This document shows, piece after piece, positions 33,706 to 42,637 of a stretch of 64,000 bases of DNA (the stretch's first letter is position 1; the number at the start of each line of letters is the position of its first letter). A model generated the notes under the pieces. That model had not been told where the DNA came from and ran no database searches. It worked only from the letters and a program-made list of their open reading frames with translations. Location: the NCBI RefSeq assembly GCF_023347255.1, contig NZ_CP094466.1, positions 1,860,001-1,924,000 on the forward strand, written 5' to 3'. Source of the DNA: Faecalibacterium sp. I4-3-84 (GTDB lineage: Bacteria; Bacillota; Clostridia; Oscillospirales; Ruminococcaceae). The position numbers and the translations under genes are program-made.

Positions 33706-34536
33706 TTAACCGGTGATCTTCTCCCCTGCAGCAAGCTTCTGCAGCACGGCAACGGCATCCTCAAAGCACAGGCCGCTCTGCTGGATCAGGGCCGCATTTT
33801 CCGGCCCCACATAGCGCCAGTGCCACGGCTCGTAGGTGATCTCGGTAACGGCTTCTGCGTTTTTGGGGTACCGCAGGATGAAGCCGTATTCCACGGCATG
33901 GGCGCTCAGCCAGCGGAAGGCCTCGGTGTTTTCAAAGCCCTCGGTCAGGTCGGTGTGCTCCGGGCTGTTCAGGTCGGCAGCAAGGCCGCAGTTGTGCTCC
34001 GAGTAGCCCGGCGGGTTCACGATATTTGCCGCCTGCTTTTTCGCTTCGGCTTCGCTCAGGCCCTTATTGCGGAAATACTGGGTCTTTTGGTCGTAGAGGT
34101 TCTTCTGGTAGTCCACGCTGCGGTAGCCGCTCTGCATCCAGATGGTCACGCCGTCCTTTGCGGCGGCGGCCTGCATGGCGAGGAACGCATCGGCGGCTTC
34201 GGTCTGCAGGGTCTTGTTCACAGCGGTGGCCGAGCCGCACGCCTTGGTGGTAAAGGTATGATCGTCCGGCATTTTGTTCGTGTGGTTCACCAGCACCATG
34301 CGGGGATCATCCAGAATGGCCTGCGCCTGCCGGGCGGTCAGCAGACTGCTTTCTGCCTCTGATGCTGCCGAGGCGCTGGACGTGGAAGTTGCCGAGGCAG
34401 CAGGCACAGCGGAACGGCTGTGCAGCACGAACGAGGCCCCGCCCACGGCAATGCAGGCCACGACGGTAACGGTGAGCACGCGCCGCACGGCGGGCCGCAG
34501 ATGGCGGCGGTGATGAGGATGGACAGACAGGTTCAT
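33706..34536 (-). CDS. VanY-type D-alanyl-D-alanine carboxypeptidase (M15B)
   Basis: The 276-residue protein has a short basic N-terminus, one membrane anchor (about 20-40), a Ser/Ala-rich linker, and a zinc peptidase domain. The metal site is visible in PGYSEHNCGLAADLN (SxHxxGxAxD) and EPWHWRYVG (the third ligand region). It trims D-Ala from peptidoglycan stem peptides outside the cell. It is transcribed divergently from spoVAC. A vancomycin resistance cluster is not present, so this is a housekeeping cell-wall enzyme. Confidence 0.9.
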   Translation of the reverse strand: MNLSVHPHHRRHLRPAVRRVLTVTVVACIAVGGASFVLHSRSAVPAASATSTSSASAASEAESSLLTARQAQAILDDPRMVLVNHTNKMPDDHTFTTKACGSATAVNKTLQTEAADAFLAMQAAAAKDGVTIWMQSGYRSVDYQKNLYDQKTQYFRNKGLSEAEAKKQAANIVNPPGYSEHNCGLAADLNSPEHTDLTEGFENTEAFRWLSAHAVEYGFILRYPKNAEAVTEITYEPWHWRYVGPENAALIQQSGLCFEDAVAVLQKLAAGEKITG

Positions 34537-34612
34537 CTGGAATACCTTCTTTCCGGTGGATGTGCATAGAGTTTGCTTCCTATGGGCAAGCTATGCCCGG
34601 AGGGGAAACAAT

Positions 34613-35074
34613 ATGAAAATGACAGCACAGGAATATGCGCGCCGGGTGCGGCGCATCGGGCCGCACTCGCCCTTGGGGCTGGACTGCCTGTGGGCTTTTG
34701 GCGTGGGCGGCGGCATCTGCCTGCTGGGCGAAGTGCTGCGCCAGAGCTATCTTGCCATGGGCGTGGAAGCCGACCTTGCCGGCACCCTGACCAGCTGCAG
34801 CCTGATCGTGCTCTCAGCGGTGCTTACCACGCTGGGCTGGTACCAGAAGCTGGCCGCAAAGGCCGGGGCCGGGTCGCTGGTGCCCATCACAGGCTTTGCC
34901 AATGCGGTGGTCAGCGCGGCCATCGAGTTCAAGGCCGAGGGCCGGGTGCTGGGTACCGGGGCCAAGATGTTCACCATTGCCGGGCCGGTGATCGTGTACG
35001 GCACGCTGGCGGCGGTGGTGTACGGCGCGGTGCTGTGGGTGCTGGGCATGGCGGGTGTGCCTGTGCTGTCATAA
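34613..35074 (+). CDS. spoVAC: Stage V sporulation protein AC
   Basis: The 153-residue membrane protein has four hydrophobic segments and the SpoVAC pattern PLGLDCLWAFGVGGGICLLG ... GSLVPITGFANAVVSAAIEFKAEG. In Bacillus it forms a mechanosensitive channel for dipicolinic acid in the spore inner membrane. The ATG at 34613 follows GGAGGGGAAACAAT, so the upstream extension is rejected. It heads a spoVAC-AD-AE trio, the minimal set found in clostridia. Confidence 0.93.
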   Translation: MKMTAQEYARRVRRIGPHSPLGLDCLWAFGVGGGICLLGEVLRQSYLAMGVEADLAGTLTSCSLIVLSAVLTTLGWYQKLAAKAGAGSLVPITGFANAVVSAAIEFKAEGRVLGTGAKMFTIAGPVIVYGTLAAVVYGAVLWVLGMAGVPVLS

Positions 35075-35172
35075 ACACGGACAAGTGTGCCGTAAGATTG
35101 CAGCATGATGTTATTATACAACATTTTATGGAACGTTTTTCATCTATTTTCCACGAAGGAGAAATTTTGCCT

Positions 35173-36189
35173 ATGACGGTCCGGTGCGGGGATACCCTGC
35201 TGTTCCAGACACTGCCGGTGATCTCTGCGGGTGCAGCGGTGGGCGGCAAAAAAGAGAGCGAAGGCCCGCTGGCGGCAGAGTTCGACGAGCTGAGCGCAGA
35301 CAACCGCTTTGGCCAGTCCAGCTGGGAAGCTGCGGAAAAATACCTGCAGCTGCGCGCCGCGCGGCTATGCCTGCAAAAGGCGGCGCTTCCGCAGGAAAAG
35401 GTGCAGCTGGCCCTTGCCGGGGATCTGCAGGCCCAGTGCACGGCATCCAGCTATGCCATGCGGGAGCTGGGCGTGCCCTTTGCCGGGCTGTTCGGGGCCT
35501 GCAGCACCATGGCCGAGGGCCTTGCGCTGGGCGCTGCTCTGTGCGAGGGCGGTGCTGCGCGCAATCTGCTGGCCATGGCTTCCAGCCACTTCTGCGCGGC
35601 AGAGCGGCAGTTCCGCACGCCGCTGAGCTACGGCGCGGTGCGCACGCCTACGGCCCAGTGGACTGCCACCGCTGCCGGATGCTGCCTTTTGCAGCCGCAG
35701 GGCGAAGGCGTTGGCATTGCCGCTGCCACCTTTGGCCGTGTGCAGGATTATCAGGTAAAGGACATCAACAATATGGGGGCTGCCATGGCCCCGGCAGCAG
35801 CTTCCACCCTGCTGCATTATTTTAAGGATACCGGCACCGAACCGCAGGAGTTCGACTGCATCTATACCGGCGACCTTGGGCAGGTGGGCAGTCAGCTGCT
35901 GCGGGAGCTGCTGGCCGCAGAAGGCTTGCTGATCAAAAACCATGTGGACTGCGGGTGCATCCTGTTCGACGCAAACGAGCAGAGTGTAAAGAGCGGCGGC
36001 TCCGGCCCGGGCTGCTGCGCGGCGGTGCTGTGCGGGCACATCCTGCCGCGCCTGCGCCGGGGCAGCCAGAAGCGGGTGCTGTTCACAGCCACCGGGGCCC
36101 TGATGAGCCAGACCACCTTTTTGCAGAAGGAGACCATCCCGGCGGTGGCGCATCTGGTGGAGCTGCGTGCGCCGGAAAAGGAGAAGTAA
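35173..36189 (+). CDS. spoVAD: Stage V sporulation protein AD
   Basis: This 338-residue thiolase-fold protein binds dipicolinic acid and helps load it into the spore. Family landmarks are FGQSSWEAAEKYLQ, GVPFAGLFGACSTMAEGL (the nucleophile-region Cys), GAVRTPTAQWTATAAGC and GQVGSQLLRELL. The ATG at 35173 has AAGGAG about ten bases upstream. It follows spoVAC by 98 bp and is 1 bp from spoVAE. Confidence 0.95.
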   Translation: MTVRCGDTLLFQTLPVISAGAAVGGKKESEGPLAAEFDELSADNRFGQSSWEAAEKYLQLRAARLCLQKAALPQEKVQLALAGDLQAQCTASSYAMRELGVPFAGLFGACSTMAEGLALGAALCEGGAARNLLAMASSHFCAAERQFRTPLSYGAVRTPTAQWTATAAGCCLLQPQGEGVGIAAATFGRVQDYQVKDINNMGAAMAPAAASTLLHYFKDTGTEPQEFDCIYTGDLGQVGSQLLRELLAAEGLLIKNHVDCGCILFDANEQSVKSGGSGPGCCAAVLCGHILPRLRRGSQKRVLFTATGALMSQTTFLQKETIPAVAHLVELRAPEKEK

Positions 36190-36190
36190 G

Positions 36191-36547
36191 ATGAACTATT
36201 TCTGGGCTTTCTGTGTGGGCGGGGCCATCTGCGTGGCGGGACAGCTGCTCATCGACCTGACCGGCCTGACCCCGGCCCGCATCCTGACCGGATATGTGGT
36301 GGCGGGCGTGGTGCTTTCGGCCATTGGGTGGTATGCCCCGCTGGCCGAGTTTGCCGGGTGCGGGGCCACGGTTCCCCTGCTGGGCTTTGGCCATCTGCTG
36401 GCAAAGGGCGTGCGCACTGCGCTGCAGGAAGAAGGTGCTGTGGGCATCCTCACCGGCGGGCTGACCGCCGCTGCGGCCGGTGTTACCACCAGCCTTGTGT
36501 GCGGCGTGGTGTGCAGCTGGGTGGGCAAAAGTCACGACCAGAACTGA
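36191..36547 (+). CDS. spoVAE: Stage V sporulation protein AE
   Basis: The 118-residue membrane protein has SpoVAE landmarks: FCVGGAICVAGQLLIDLTGL, TPARILTGYVVAGVVLSAIG, and GATVPLLGFGHLLAKGVRTA. It is part of the spore dipicolinic acid channel complex. It starts one base after the spoVAD stop, so the genes are translated together. Confidence 0.93.
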   Translation: MNYFWAFCVGGAICVAGQLLIDLTGLTPARILTGYVVAGVVLSAIGWYAPLAEFAGCGATVPLLGFGHLLAKGVRTALQEEGAVGILTGGLTAAAAGVTTSLVCGVVCSWVGKSHDQN

Positions 36548-36645
36548 AGAAGAAATACACCAGAACATTGCTGCTTTGTCCGCCACCCTTCGCCCTGTTT
36601 TTCCACCGCACTGCGGTAAACTGTGCAAAACAGGAGGTGATGCGG

Positions 36646-36921
36646 ATGAAGCACCGCTGGACGACCCTTTTGTGGGAGCTTTGGGCTGCACAGGCCTTGT
36701 GCGCGGTGGCAGCCCTGCCGCCGGGCAGTGCGTTCCATACATGCCCGGCACTGGCGCTGCCGGGGCTGGCCCTTGCGGCGGCGGTGCCCACGGCATGGGC
36801 TGCGTGGGCGCTGTTGGCCGAGCCGCCCGACGGCCTGCCGCCGGAGCAGCTTCTGGAGCAGGCACCGGGGTTCGATTTTGCCACCCTGTGCGATTTTGAG
36901 CGGCCTGCTGCCGTGCCCTGA
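36646..36921 (+). CDS. Hypothetical small membrane protein
   Basis: A 91-codon frame begins at an ATG eight bases after AGGAGG and ends before a terminator. It encodes Trp/Leu/Ala-rich hydrophobic sequence (ALALPGLALAAAVPTAWAAW) that could form two membrane helices, and an acidic tail. It lies 98 bp after spoVAE on the same strand and may be a fourth gene of that operon. I do not recognise a family. Confidence 0.5.
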   Translation: MKHRWTTLLWELWAAQALCAVAALPPGSAFHTCPALALPGLALAAAVPTAWAAWALLAEPPDGLPPEQLLEQAPGFDFATLCDFERPAAVP

Positions 36922-36936
36922 AAAGCGGGCAAAACA

Positions 36937-36972
36937 AAAACCCCTGTGCCGGGAACCCGGTACAGAGGTTTT
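36937..36972. terminator. Bidirectional terminator before rpsT
   Basis: AAAACC-CTGTGCCGGG pairs with CCGGTACAG-GGTTTT around a short loop. It separates the convergent spoVA-side operon and rpsT. Confidence 0.8.
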
Positions 36973-36992
36973 GTTCGTCAATCAGAAAGCGA

Positions 36993-37253
36993 TCAAGCGT
37001 TCTTGTTAGCACGCTTTGCCATACGGCTGATCTTGCGGCTGGCGGTGTTCTTTTTGATGACACCCTTAGCGCGAGCCTTGTCGATCGCGGAAACAGCAGC
37101 CAGGACGGTTGCGTCCTTGTCAGCGGCATTCGCATCGATGGCAGCGTCTGCCTTCTTGACGACTGTTTTCAGGTTGGTCTTAATGGCCTTGTTGTGAGCC
37201 TGCTCTGCAGCAGCCTGCACGACGCGGTCCTTCTGAGATTTGATGTTAGGCAT
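36993..37253 (-). CDS. rpsT: 30S ribosomal protein S20
   Basis: The 86-residue, Lys/Ala-rich protein has the S20 start PNIKSQKDR and ending KKNTASRKISRMAKRANK. It binds the 5' domain of 16S rRNA. The ATG at 37253 follows AAGGAGGTGG, which rules out a GTG-like extension three codons earlier. It is monocistronic on the minus strand. Confidence 0.97.
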   Translation of the reverse strand: MPNIKSQKDRVVQAAAEQAHNKAIKTNLKTVVKKADAAIDANAADKDATVLAAVSAIDKARAKGVIKKNTASRKISRMAKRANKNA

Positions 37254-37419
37254 TCGTTCCACCTCCTTGGCTACCTATAACAGCGCACCCTATGATACCA
37301 TATTTCGCGTACCAGCGCAAGCGTTTTTTTGATTTTTGTTTAGAAAAGTTTTATTTTTTCCATACTTTCTGCGTGCAGAGGGGGCATTTGGCCCCAAAAC
37401 AGGCAGGAGGAGCAGAAAA

Positions 37420-38205
37420 ATGCGTTTTACCGATATGGCAGACGAGATGTTTGGCGCGGCACAGGGGGCGCTGCCTGCCGGGGTAAGGCTTGCCACAGCA
37501 AAGCGCGGCGGGGTCACAATAACGCGGGTGGAGATCGCGCGCGAAGGGCTGGCGAAGCCCCGCGGACGGTATGTCACGCTGGAAATGCCCAGCGTCAGCG
37601 TGCTGGACGAGCGGGACGCTGCGGTGATCGAGACCTGTGCGGCAGAACTGCGCGCCCTGCTGCCGCCGGAAGGGCCGGTGCTGGTGCTGGGCATCGGGAA
37701 CCGGCGGGTCACGGCGGATGCCCTCGGCCCGCGCACGGCGCAGAAGATTTTAGTCACCATGGGGCCGCAGCACACGCTGCCGGTAAAAGGCATCCGGCCG
37801 GTGGCCGCCATTGCGCCGGGGGTGTCGGCCTCCACCGGGCTGACTCTGCGCCAGCTGGCCGGGGCCATGGTGGAAGCGGTGCGGCCGGCGGCCCTGATCT
37901 GCGTGGACAGCCTTTGCAGTGCCGAGGGCGCGCGGCTGGGCCGCAGCGTGCAGTTCTCCGACACCGGGTTGTACCCGGCGCAGGCGGATCATGCAAAGCA
38001 TCTGGACGCGGCAGCGCTGGGCGTGCCGGTGATCGCGGCGGGCATCCCCACCTTGATGGATTCGGACGAAGGAGCAGATCTTGTGGTCACGCCCCGGGCG
38101 CTGGACAGCGTGATCGCCCACGGCTCGGCTCTGCTGGCCGGTGCCATCAACCGGGCCTTGCAGCCAAGGCTCAGCGTGGCGCAGCTGTTCTGGCTGGCGG
38201 GGTAA
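37420..38205 (+). CDS. gpr: Germination protease GPR
   Basis: GPR degrades small acid-soluble spore proteins during germination. Family motifs are present: RYVTLEMPS, VLGIGNRRVTADALGPRT, IAPGVSASTGL, DSLCSAEGARLGRSVQFSDTGLYP and LGVPVIAAGIPTLMD. At 261 residues it is shorter than the Bacillus enzyme (about 370), ending soon after HGSALLAGAINRAL, so part of the C-terminal region is missing; the core is intact. AGGAGG precedes the ATG. spoIIP follows after 29 bp, the same order as in Bacillus. Confidence 0.93.
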   Translation: MRFTDMADEMFGAAQGALPAGVRLATAKRGGVTITRVEIAREGLAKPRGRYVTLEMPSVSVLDERDAAVIETCAAELRALLPPEGPVLVLGIGNRRVTADALGPRTAQKILVTMGPQHTLPVKGIRPVAAIAPGVSASTGLTLRQLAGAMVEAVRPAALICVDSLCSAEGARLGRSVQFSDTGLYPAQADHAKHLDAAALGVPVIAAGIPTLMDSDEGADLVVTPRALDSVIAHGSALLAGAINRALQPRLSVAQLFWLAG

Positions 38206-38234
38206 CACCGGTGGGCCGGAAGGGAGGTTATTTT

Positions 38235-39374
38235 ATGCGCAGCAAAGCACTGCCGCCCGCCCGGGCGCAGGGGCATATCGTGCCGTTTCTGGAAGCGGCT
38301 GCTCTGTTTGCCGCACTGTGTATCTTTGCCCGCACGGCGGCACTGATGCTGGCTGCGGCCATTACTGCACCGCTGCCAATGGCCGAAACTCTTTTCTGGC
38401 TGGGGCGGCAGGCCGCACAGGAGCAGCCCGCATCATCTGTGCAGGTGGAAGCCGCACCGGACAGCACGCCGGAAGCGGCGGCATCCTCTCTGCCGCAGGC
38501 CGTGCAGGCGCTGACCGGGAACATTGAGGACTACTTTGTGCCGCTGCTGGGCGAGGAAGCCCGCCCGGCGGATGCGGGTACTGTCATTGAAAAAAATTAT
38601 CCGCAGGGCAGCGGCGAAAAGTACATTCCCTGCGGGGCGGGCAGCATCAAAAACAATACCCGGCAGACGGCGGCAGACATTGCGGCGGAGATTGAGAATC
38701 CGCTGCCCTTTGCCATTGAGCCGAACAGTCCCGACCCGCAGGTGCTGGTGATGCACACTCACGCCACCGAGGACTACCGCCTTTCGGCCGGGCTGTGGTT
38801 TGCCCCCGGCGATGGTGCCCGCAGCACCGACTGCAGCGTGAACATGTGCGCGGTGGGCCGTGTGGTGGCCGATACCCTCAATGCGGCAGGCATCAACACC
38901 CTGCACGACGAGACCCTGAACGACTACCCCAGCTACACCGGAAGCTATGCCAACAGCCGGGCCGTGGTGCAGCAGTATCTGGCCCGGTATCCCAGCATCA
39001 AGGTGGTGCTGGATGTCCACCGGGATGCCATCGAAACGGAAAGCGGCAGCCGCTATGCCCCGGTGTGCACGGTGGACGGACGGCAGGCCGCACAGGTCAT
39101 GATCATCTGCGGGTGCGACAACGGCACCACCGTTCAGCTGCCGGGCTGGCGGCAGAATCTGCGCTTTGCCGCTGCGTGGGAGCGCAGCATGGAAGGAATG
39201 TACCCCGGTTTTACCCGGCCGGTGCTGTTCAGCTACCGGTTCTACAATCAGGATCTGACCACCGGCAGCCTGCTCATTGAGATCGGCGGGCACGGCAATA
39301 ACCTGAACGAGGCTCTTTATGCCGGGCAGCTGGCGGCAAAGGGCCTTGCTGCCGCATTGCTGGGCGGTGCTTGA
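38235..39374 (+). CDS. spoIIP: Stage II sporulation protein P
   Basis: This 379-residue amidase/endopeptidase degrades peptidoglycan during engulfment. It has an N-terminal membrane segment (about 22-45), a linker, and a catalytic domain with LVMHTHATEDYR (the HTHxTE zinc site), VVLDVHRDAIE and IEIGGHGNNLNEA. All recognised catalytic residues are present. GGGAGG precedes the ATG. The stop codon lies within the -35 element of the asnS promoter. Confidence 0.94.
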   Translation: MRSKALPPARAQGHIVPFLEAAALFAALCIFARTAALMLAAAITAPLPMAETLFWLGRQAAQEQPASSVQVEAAPDSTPEAAASSLPQAVQALTGNIEDYFVPLLGEEARPADAGTVIEKNYPQGSGEKYIPCGAGSIKNNTRQTAADIAAEIENPLPFAIEPNSPDPQVLVMHTHATEDYRLSAGLWFAPGDGARSTDCSVNMCAVGRVVADTLNAAGINTLHDETLNDYPSYTGSYANSRAVVQQYLARYPSIKVVLDVHRDAIETESGSRYAPVCTVDGRQAAQVMIICGCDNGTTVQLPGWRQNLRFAAAWERSMEGMYPGFTRPVLFSYRFYNQDLTTGSLLIEIGGHGNNLNEALYAGQLAAKGLAAALLGGA

Positions 39375-39399
39375 CAAAACGCCGCCAAAGTGCTATTTT
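39371..39399 (+). promoter_or_regulatory. asnS promoter
   Basis: TTGACA (39371-39376), 17 bp, TATTTT (39394-39399). The -35 box overlaps the spoIIP stop codon. Confidence 0.75.
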
Positions 39400-39414
39400 T
39401 TAAAGGTCAAATGC

Positions 39415-39687
39415 AAAGATCGGGAAAAGTAGCGCGGGCCGTCCGGCCCAGAGAGTGCGGCACAGCTGAGAGCCGCGCCCGCACGCCGCGTGAACGAACA
39501 CCCGGGAGCAGCAAACTGAACATGGCAGCTGCCATTAGTAGGTGCGCCGCAGGCCCTGCGTTACAGGGGCAGCGCTTTTATTGAGCGCGTGAGCGACCGG
39601 ACACTTCCGGTAATTCAGGTGGCACCGCGGACATTACAAGACAGCTTGTTCGCCCTGAACTTTCAGGGAGAACAAAGCTGTCTTTTT
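39415..39687 (+). promoter_or_regulatory. T-box leader, asparagine type
   Basis: The leader has stem I features (GGGAAAAGTAGC, AGAGAG), a specifier region reading GTGAACGAACACCCGGG with AAC (Asn), the T-box sequence AGGTGGCACCGCGG (39617-39630), and a terminator stem AAGACAGCTTGTTC / GAACAAAGCTGTCTT with T run (39639-39687). Uncharged tRNA-Asn would favour the antiterminator and turn on asnS. Confidence 0.93.
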
Positions 39688-39717
39688 CATTTTATATCGA
39701 AAGGGAGAACAAACACT

Positions 39718-41106
39718 ATGGAACGCACTGAGATCGTTTCGCTGTTCAAAAACACCCCCGCCGACGGCACCGAGATCACCGTCTGCGGCTGGGCAAAGAA
39801 CATCCGCGACTCCAAGAACATCGGCTTCATCGCCCTGTCGGACGGCGGCTGCTTCAAGACCCTGCAGGTCGTGCTGGAAGCAGGCAAGCTGGCCAACTAC
39901 GATGAGGTGATCCACACCGGTCTGTACAGCAGCCTGCGCGTCAAGGGCAAGCTGGTGCTCACCCCGCAGGCAAAGCAGCCCTTTGAGCTGAATGCCGACA
40001 GTGTGGAGATCCTGGGCGACTGCCCGGCGGACGAGTATCCGCTGCAGAAAAAGAAGATGAGCATGGAATATCTGCGCACCATGCCCACCCTGCGCCCCCG
40101 CACCAACACCTTCAACGCCGCTTTCCGCGTGCGCAGCGCCGCGGCCTACGCCATCCACAAGTTCTTCCAGGAGAACGGCTTCGTTTACTCTCACTCCCCG
40201 CTGCTCACCTCTTCCGACTGTGAGGGCGCAGGCGAGATGTTCCGCGTGACCACCCTCGACCTTGAGAATGTGCCCAAGAACGAGGACGGCACTGTGGATT
40301 ACACCCAGGACTTCTTCGAGAAGCCGGTCAACCTGACCGTTTCCGGCCAGCTGGAAGCCGAAGCCATGGCCATGGCATTCGGCAAGGTGTACACCTTCGG
40401 CCCCACCTTCCGCGCCGAGAAGAGCTTCACCACCCGTCACGCCGCCGAGTTCTGGATGATCGAGCCGGAGATGGCATTCTGCGATCTGTCCGGCTACATG
40501 GACACCGCTGAGGCCATGACCAAATATGTCATCCGCTACGTGCTGGACAACTGCCCGGATGAAATGGCCTTCTTCAACCAGTTCATCGACAAGGGCCTCA
40601 TCGAGCGTCTGGAGCTGGTGGCAAACTGCGAGTTTGGCCGCATCAGCTACACCGAGGCCATCGAGATCCTGAAGAAGAACAACAAGAAGTTCCAGTTCCC
40701 TGTGGAGTGGGGCGTGGACATCCAGACCGAGCACGAGCGCTACCTGACCGAGGTAGTGTTCAAAAAGCCTGTGTTCGTCACCGACTACCCGAAGGAGATC
40801 AAGAGCTTCTACATGAAGCAGAACCCGGACGGCAAGACCGTGGCAGCCGCAGATATGCTGGTGCCCGGCATCGGCGAGCTGATCGGCGGCAGCCAGCGTG
40901 AAGAGAACTACGACAAGCTGGTGGCCCGCATGGACGAGCTGGGCATGGACAAGACCAACTACGACTGGTACCTGAACCTGCGCAAGTTCGGCGGCGTGGA
41001 GCACGCCGGCTACGGCTTGGGCTTCGAGCGCATGATCATGTACCTCACGGGCATCCAGAACATCCGTGACGTGCTGCCCTTCCCCCGCACCGCATACGGC
41101 TTCTGA
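39718..41106 (+). CDS. asnS: Asparagine--tRNA ligase
   Basis: The 462-residue class IIb synthetase has an N-terminal OB-fold ([20 protein letters not shown]), class II motif 2 ([22 protein letters not shown]) and motif 3 ([16 protein letters not shown] with the final RDVLPFPRT). The asparagine assignment is supported by the AAC specifier of the T-box in front and by the [11 protein letters not shown] context typical of AsnS. GGGAG precedes the ATG. Confidence 0.97.
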   Translation: MERTEIVSLFKNTPADGTEITVCGWAKNIRDSKNIGFIALSDGGCFKTLQVVLEAGKLANYDEVIHTGLYSSLRVKGKLVLTPQAKQPFELNADSVEILGDCPADEYPLQKKKMSMEYLRTMPTLRPRTNTFNAAFRVRSAAAYAIHKFFQENGFVYSHSPLLTSSDCEGAGEMFRVTTLDLENVPKNEDGTVDYTQDFFEKPVNLTVSGQLEAEAMAMAFGKVYTFGPTFRAEKSFTTRHAAEFWMIEPEMAFCDLSGYMDTAEAMTKYVIRYVLDNCPDEMAFFNQFIDKGLIERLELVANCEFGRISYTEAIEILKKNNKKFQFPVEWGVDIQTEHERYLTEVVFKKPVFVTDYPKEIKSFYMKQNPDGKTVAAADMLVPGIGELIGGSQREENYDKLVARMDELGMDKTNYDWYLNLRKFGGVEHAGYGLGFERMIMYLTGIQNIRDVLPFPRTAYGF

Positions 41107-41177
41107 TAAGCGCGCATACTTTTACCGGGCTGCTGCACCTTGCGGCGGCCCGTTTTTTGATAAGGAGCACAAAACAA

Positions 41178-42221
41178 GTGGAAAACATTTCCTCTGCCCT
41201 GCTGGAATGGTTTTACAAAAACCACCGCATCCTGCCCTTCCGCACCGACCCCAGCCCCTACCATGTGTGGCTCAGCGAGATCATGCTGCAGCAGACCCGG
41301 GTCTCGGCGGCACTGCCCTACTACGAACGCTTTCTCGCCGCCCTGCCGGACATTCCGGCCCTTGCCGTCTGCGAAGAGGAAAAGCTGCACAAACTCTGGG
41401 AGGGTCTTGGCTACTACAGCCGGGTGCGCAACCTGCAAAAGGCTGCACGCATCGTCTGCGAGCAGTACGGCGGACAGCTGCCCGCCGACTATGATGCCCT
41501 GCGGGCCCTGCCCGGCATCGGGGACTACACGGCGGGAGCCGTTGCGTCCATCAGCTTCGGCATCCCGGTGCCCGCCGTGGACGGCAATGTGCTGCGGGTG
41601 TTCTCCCGTTTGTACAACGACCCCGCTGCCGTCACCGAACCGGCAGTGAAAAAAGCGTTCACCGCCCGCGTGATGGAGCACCAGCCGCCGGATGCGCCCG
41701 GCGACTACAATCAGGCCCTTATGGAGCTGGGAGCACTGGTCTGCGTGCCGAACGGTGCGCCCCTGTGCGAAAAATGCCCGCTTGCCCACCTGTGCGCCGC
41801 CCGTGCTGCGGGCACTGCATTGGAGCTGCCCCGCAAAGCAGCGCCCAAGCCCCGCAGACTGCAGCCTGTGACGCTGGCCCTGCTGGAAAGCCCGGCAGGC
41901 TTCCTTTTGCAGCAGCGGCCCCAAAAGGGCCTGCTTGCCGGGCTGTGGCAGCCGGTACTGTGGGAGGGTGAAGCCCTTGCAGCCGGAGAGGTCCTTGCCC
42001 GCCTGCAGGCCATGGGAGTGGATACCGGCACCGCCGCGCCGGAAGCGCTGCCCGCTGCAAAGCACATCTTCAGCCACATCGAGTGGCATATGAACGGCAT
42101 CCTGCTGCATGTGCCCGCCCAAGATGCCCCGGCAGGCTGCGTGTGGGCAAGCCGGGAAGCCCTGCAGGCCGAGTATACGCTGCCCGGCGCATTCAAGGCA
42201 TACAGGAAGCTTATAGTATGA
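41178..42221 (+). CDS. mutY: A/G-specific adenine glycosylase MutY
   Basis: The 347-residue enzyme removes adenine mispaired with 8-oxoguanine. It has the HhH-GPD core (LSEIMLQQTRVSAALPYYERF, LPGIGDYTAGAVASISFG with catalytic Asp in VDGNVLRVFSR), a [4Fe-4S] cluster loop with four Cys (CVPNGAPLCEKCPLAHLC), and a C-terminal NUDIX-like domain with FSHIEWHM. The GTG at 41178 is chosen because AAGGAG lies ten bases upstream. It follows asnS by 71 bp on the same strand. Confidence 0.95.
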   Translation: MENISSALLEWFYKNHRILPFRTDPSPYHVWLSEIMLQQTRVSAALPYYERFLAALPDIPALAVCEEEKLHKLWEGLGYYSRVRNLQKAARIVCEQYGGQLPADYDALRALPGIGDYTAGAVASISFGIPVPAVDGNVLRVFSRLYNDPAAVTEPAVKKAFTARVMEHQPPDAPGDYNQALMELGALVCVPNGAPLCEKCPLAHLCAARAAGTALELPRKAAPKPRRLQPVTLALLESPAGFLLQQRPQKGLLAGLWQPVLWEGEALAAGEVLARLQAMGVDTGTAAPEALPAAKHIFSHIEWHMNGILLHVPAQDAPAGCVWASREALQAEYTLPGAFKAYRKLIV

Positions 42222-42344
42222 AATTTTGGCCTTTTTGACCGGAACAGTTGTAATTTTTGACAGGAACGGGTATAATAAAAGCCAACAAGCACTGGAATGA
42301 AAGCTGAAACATCGTTTCAACGAAAAAAGGAGTGTATTGAACCT

Positions 42345-42548
42345 ATGAAGAAATCTTGTCTGGTCGCTGTGATCACTGTTCTGGCCGCTGTTGCCGGTGC
42401 CCTTGCTGCTGTTGCTGTTTACCTGCACCGCCGTGAGAAGGAGCTGGACGAGTACGAGCGTCTGCTGTTCGGCGAGGACGATGCTGCAACGGTAGAGCCG
42501 GAGGCTGCTGCCGAAGAGGCTGCCCCTGCAAAGGATGCTGCAGAATAA
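42345..42548 (+). CDS. Small single-span membrane protein
   Basis: The 67-residue protein has an N-terminal membrane helix (SCLVAVITVLAAVAGALAAV), then HRREKELDEYERLLFGED and an acidic, Ala/Glu-rich tail. It has a ribosome site (AAAAAGGAG) and its own terminator, so it is very likely a real gene. No family is recognised; the layout resembles small anchor proteins of Oscillospiraceae. Confidence 0.75.
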   Translation: MKKSCLVAVITVLAAVAGALAAVAVYLHRREKELDEYERLLFGEDDAATVEPEAAAEEAAPAKDAAE

Positions 42549-42570
42549 AAAACACGAACCGTAAACCTTC

Positions 42571-42616
42571 GGGCGCACCGGCAGTCTGCAAAAGGCTGTG
42601 CCGGTGCGCCCTTTTT
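42571..42616 (+). terminator. Terminator after the small membrane protein
   Basis: GGGCGCACCGGCA / TGCCGGTGCGCCC stem followed by TTTTTG. Confidence 0.88.
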
Positions 42617-42637
42617 GCTACATAGAAGGAGTGTATC

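Noticed and set aside
30573-33716. 1047-codon plus-strand frame opposite the DHHW/MBOAT/DUF4358 genes
   Set aside because: It is a GC-driven shadow of three well-recognised minus-strand genes, is rich in His/Gln/Val without domains, and has no ribosome site.
33706-34536. Vancomycin resistance gene vanY
   Set aside because: No vanR/S/H/A/X genes are present; M15B peptidases of this type are common cell-wall housekeeping enzymes.
34563-34593. TGCATA-N18-CAAGCTA before spoVAC as a sigma-G promoter
   Set aside because: The transcript would start inside the ribosome site at about 34600, so it cannot be the working promoter.
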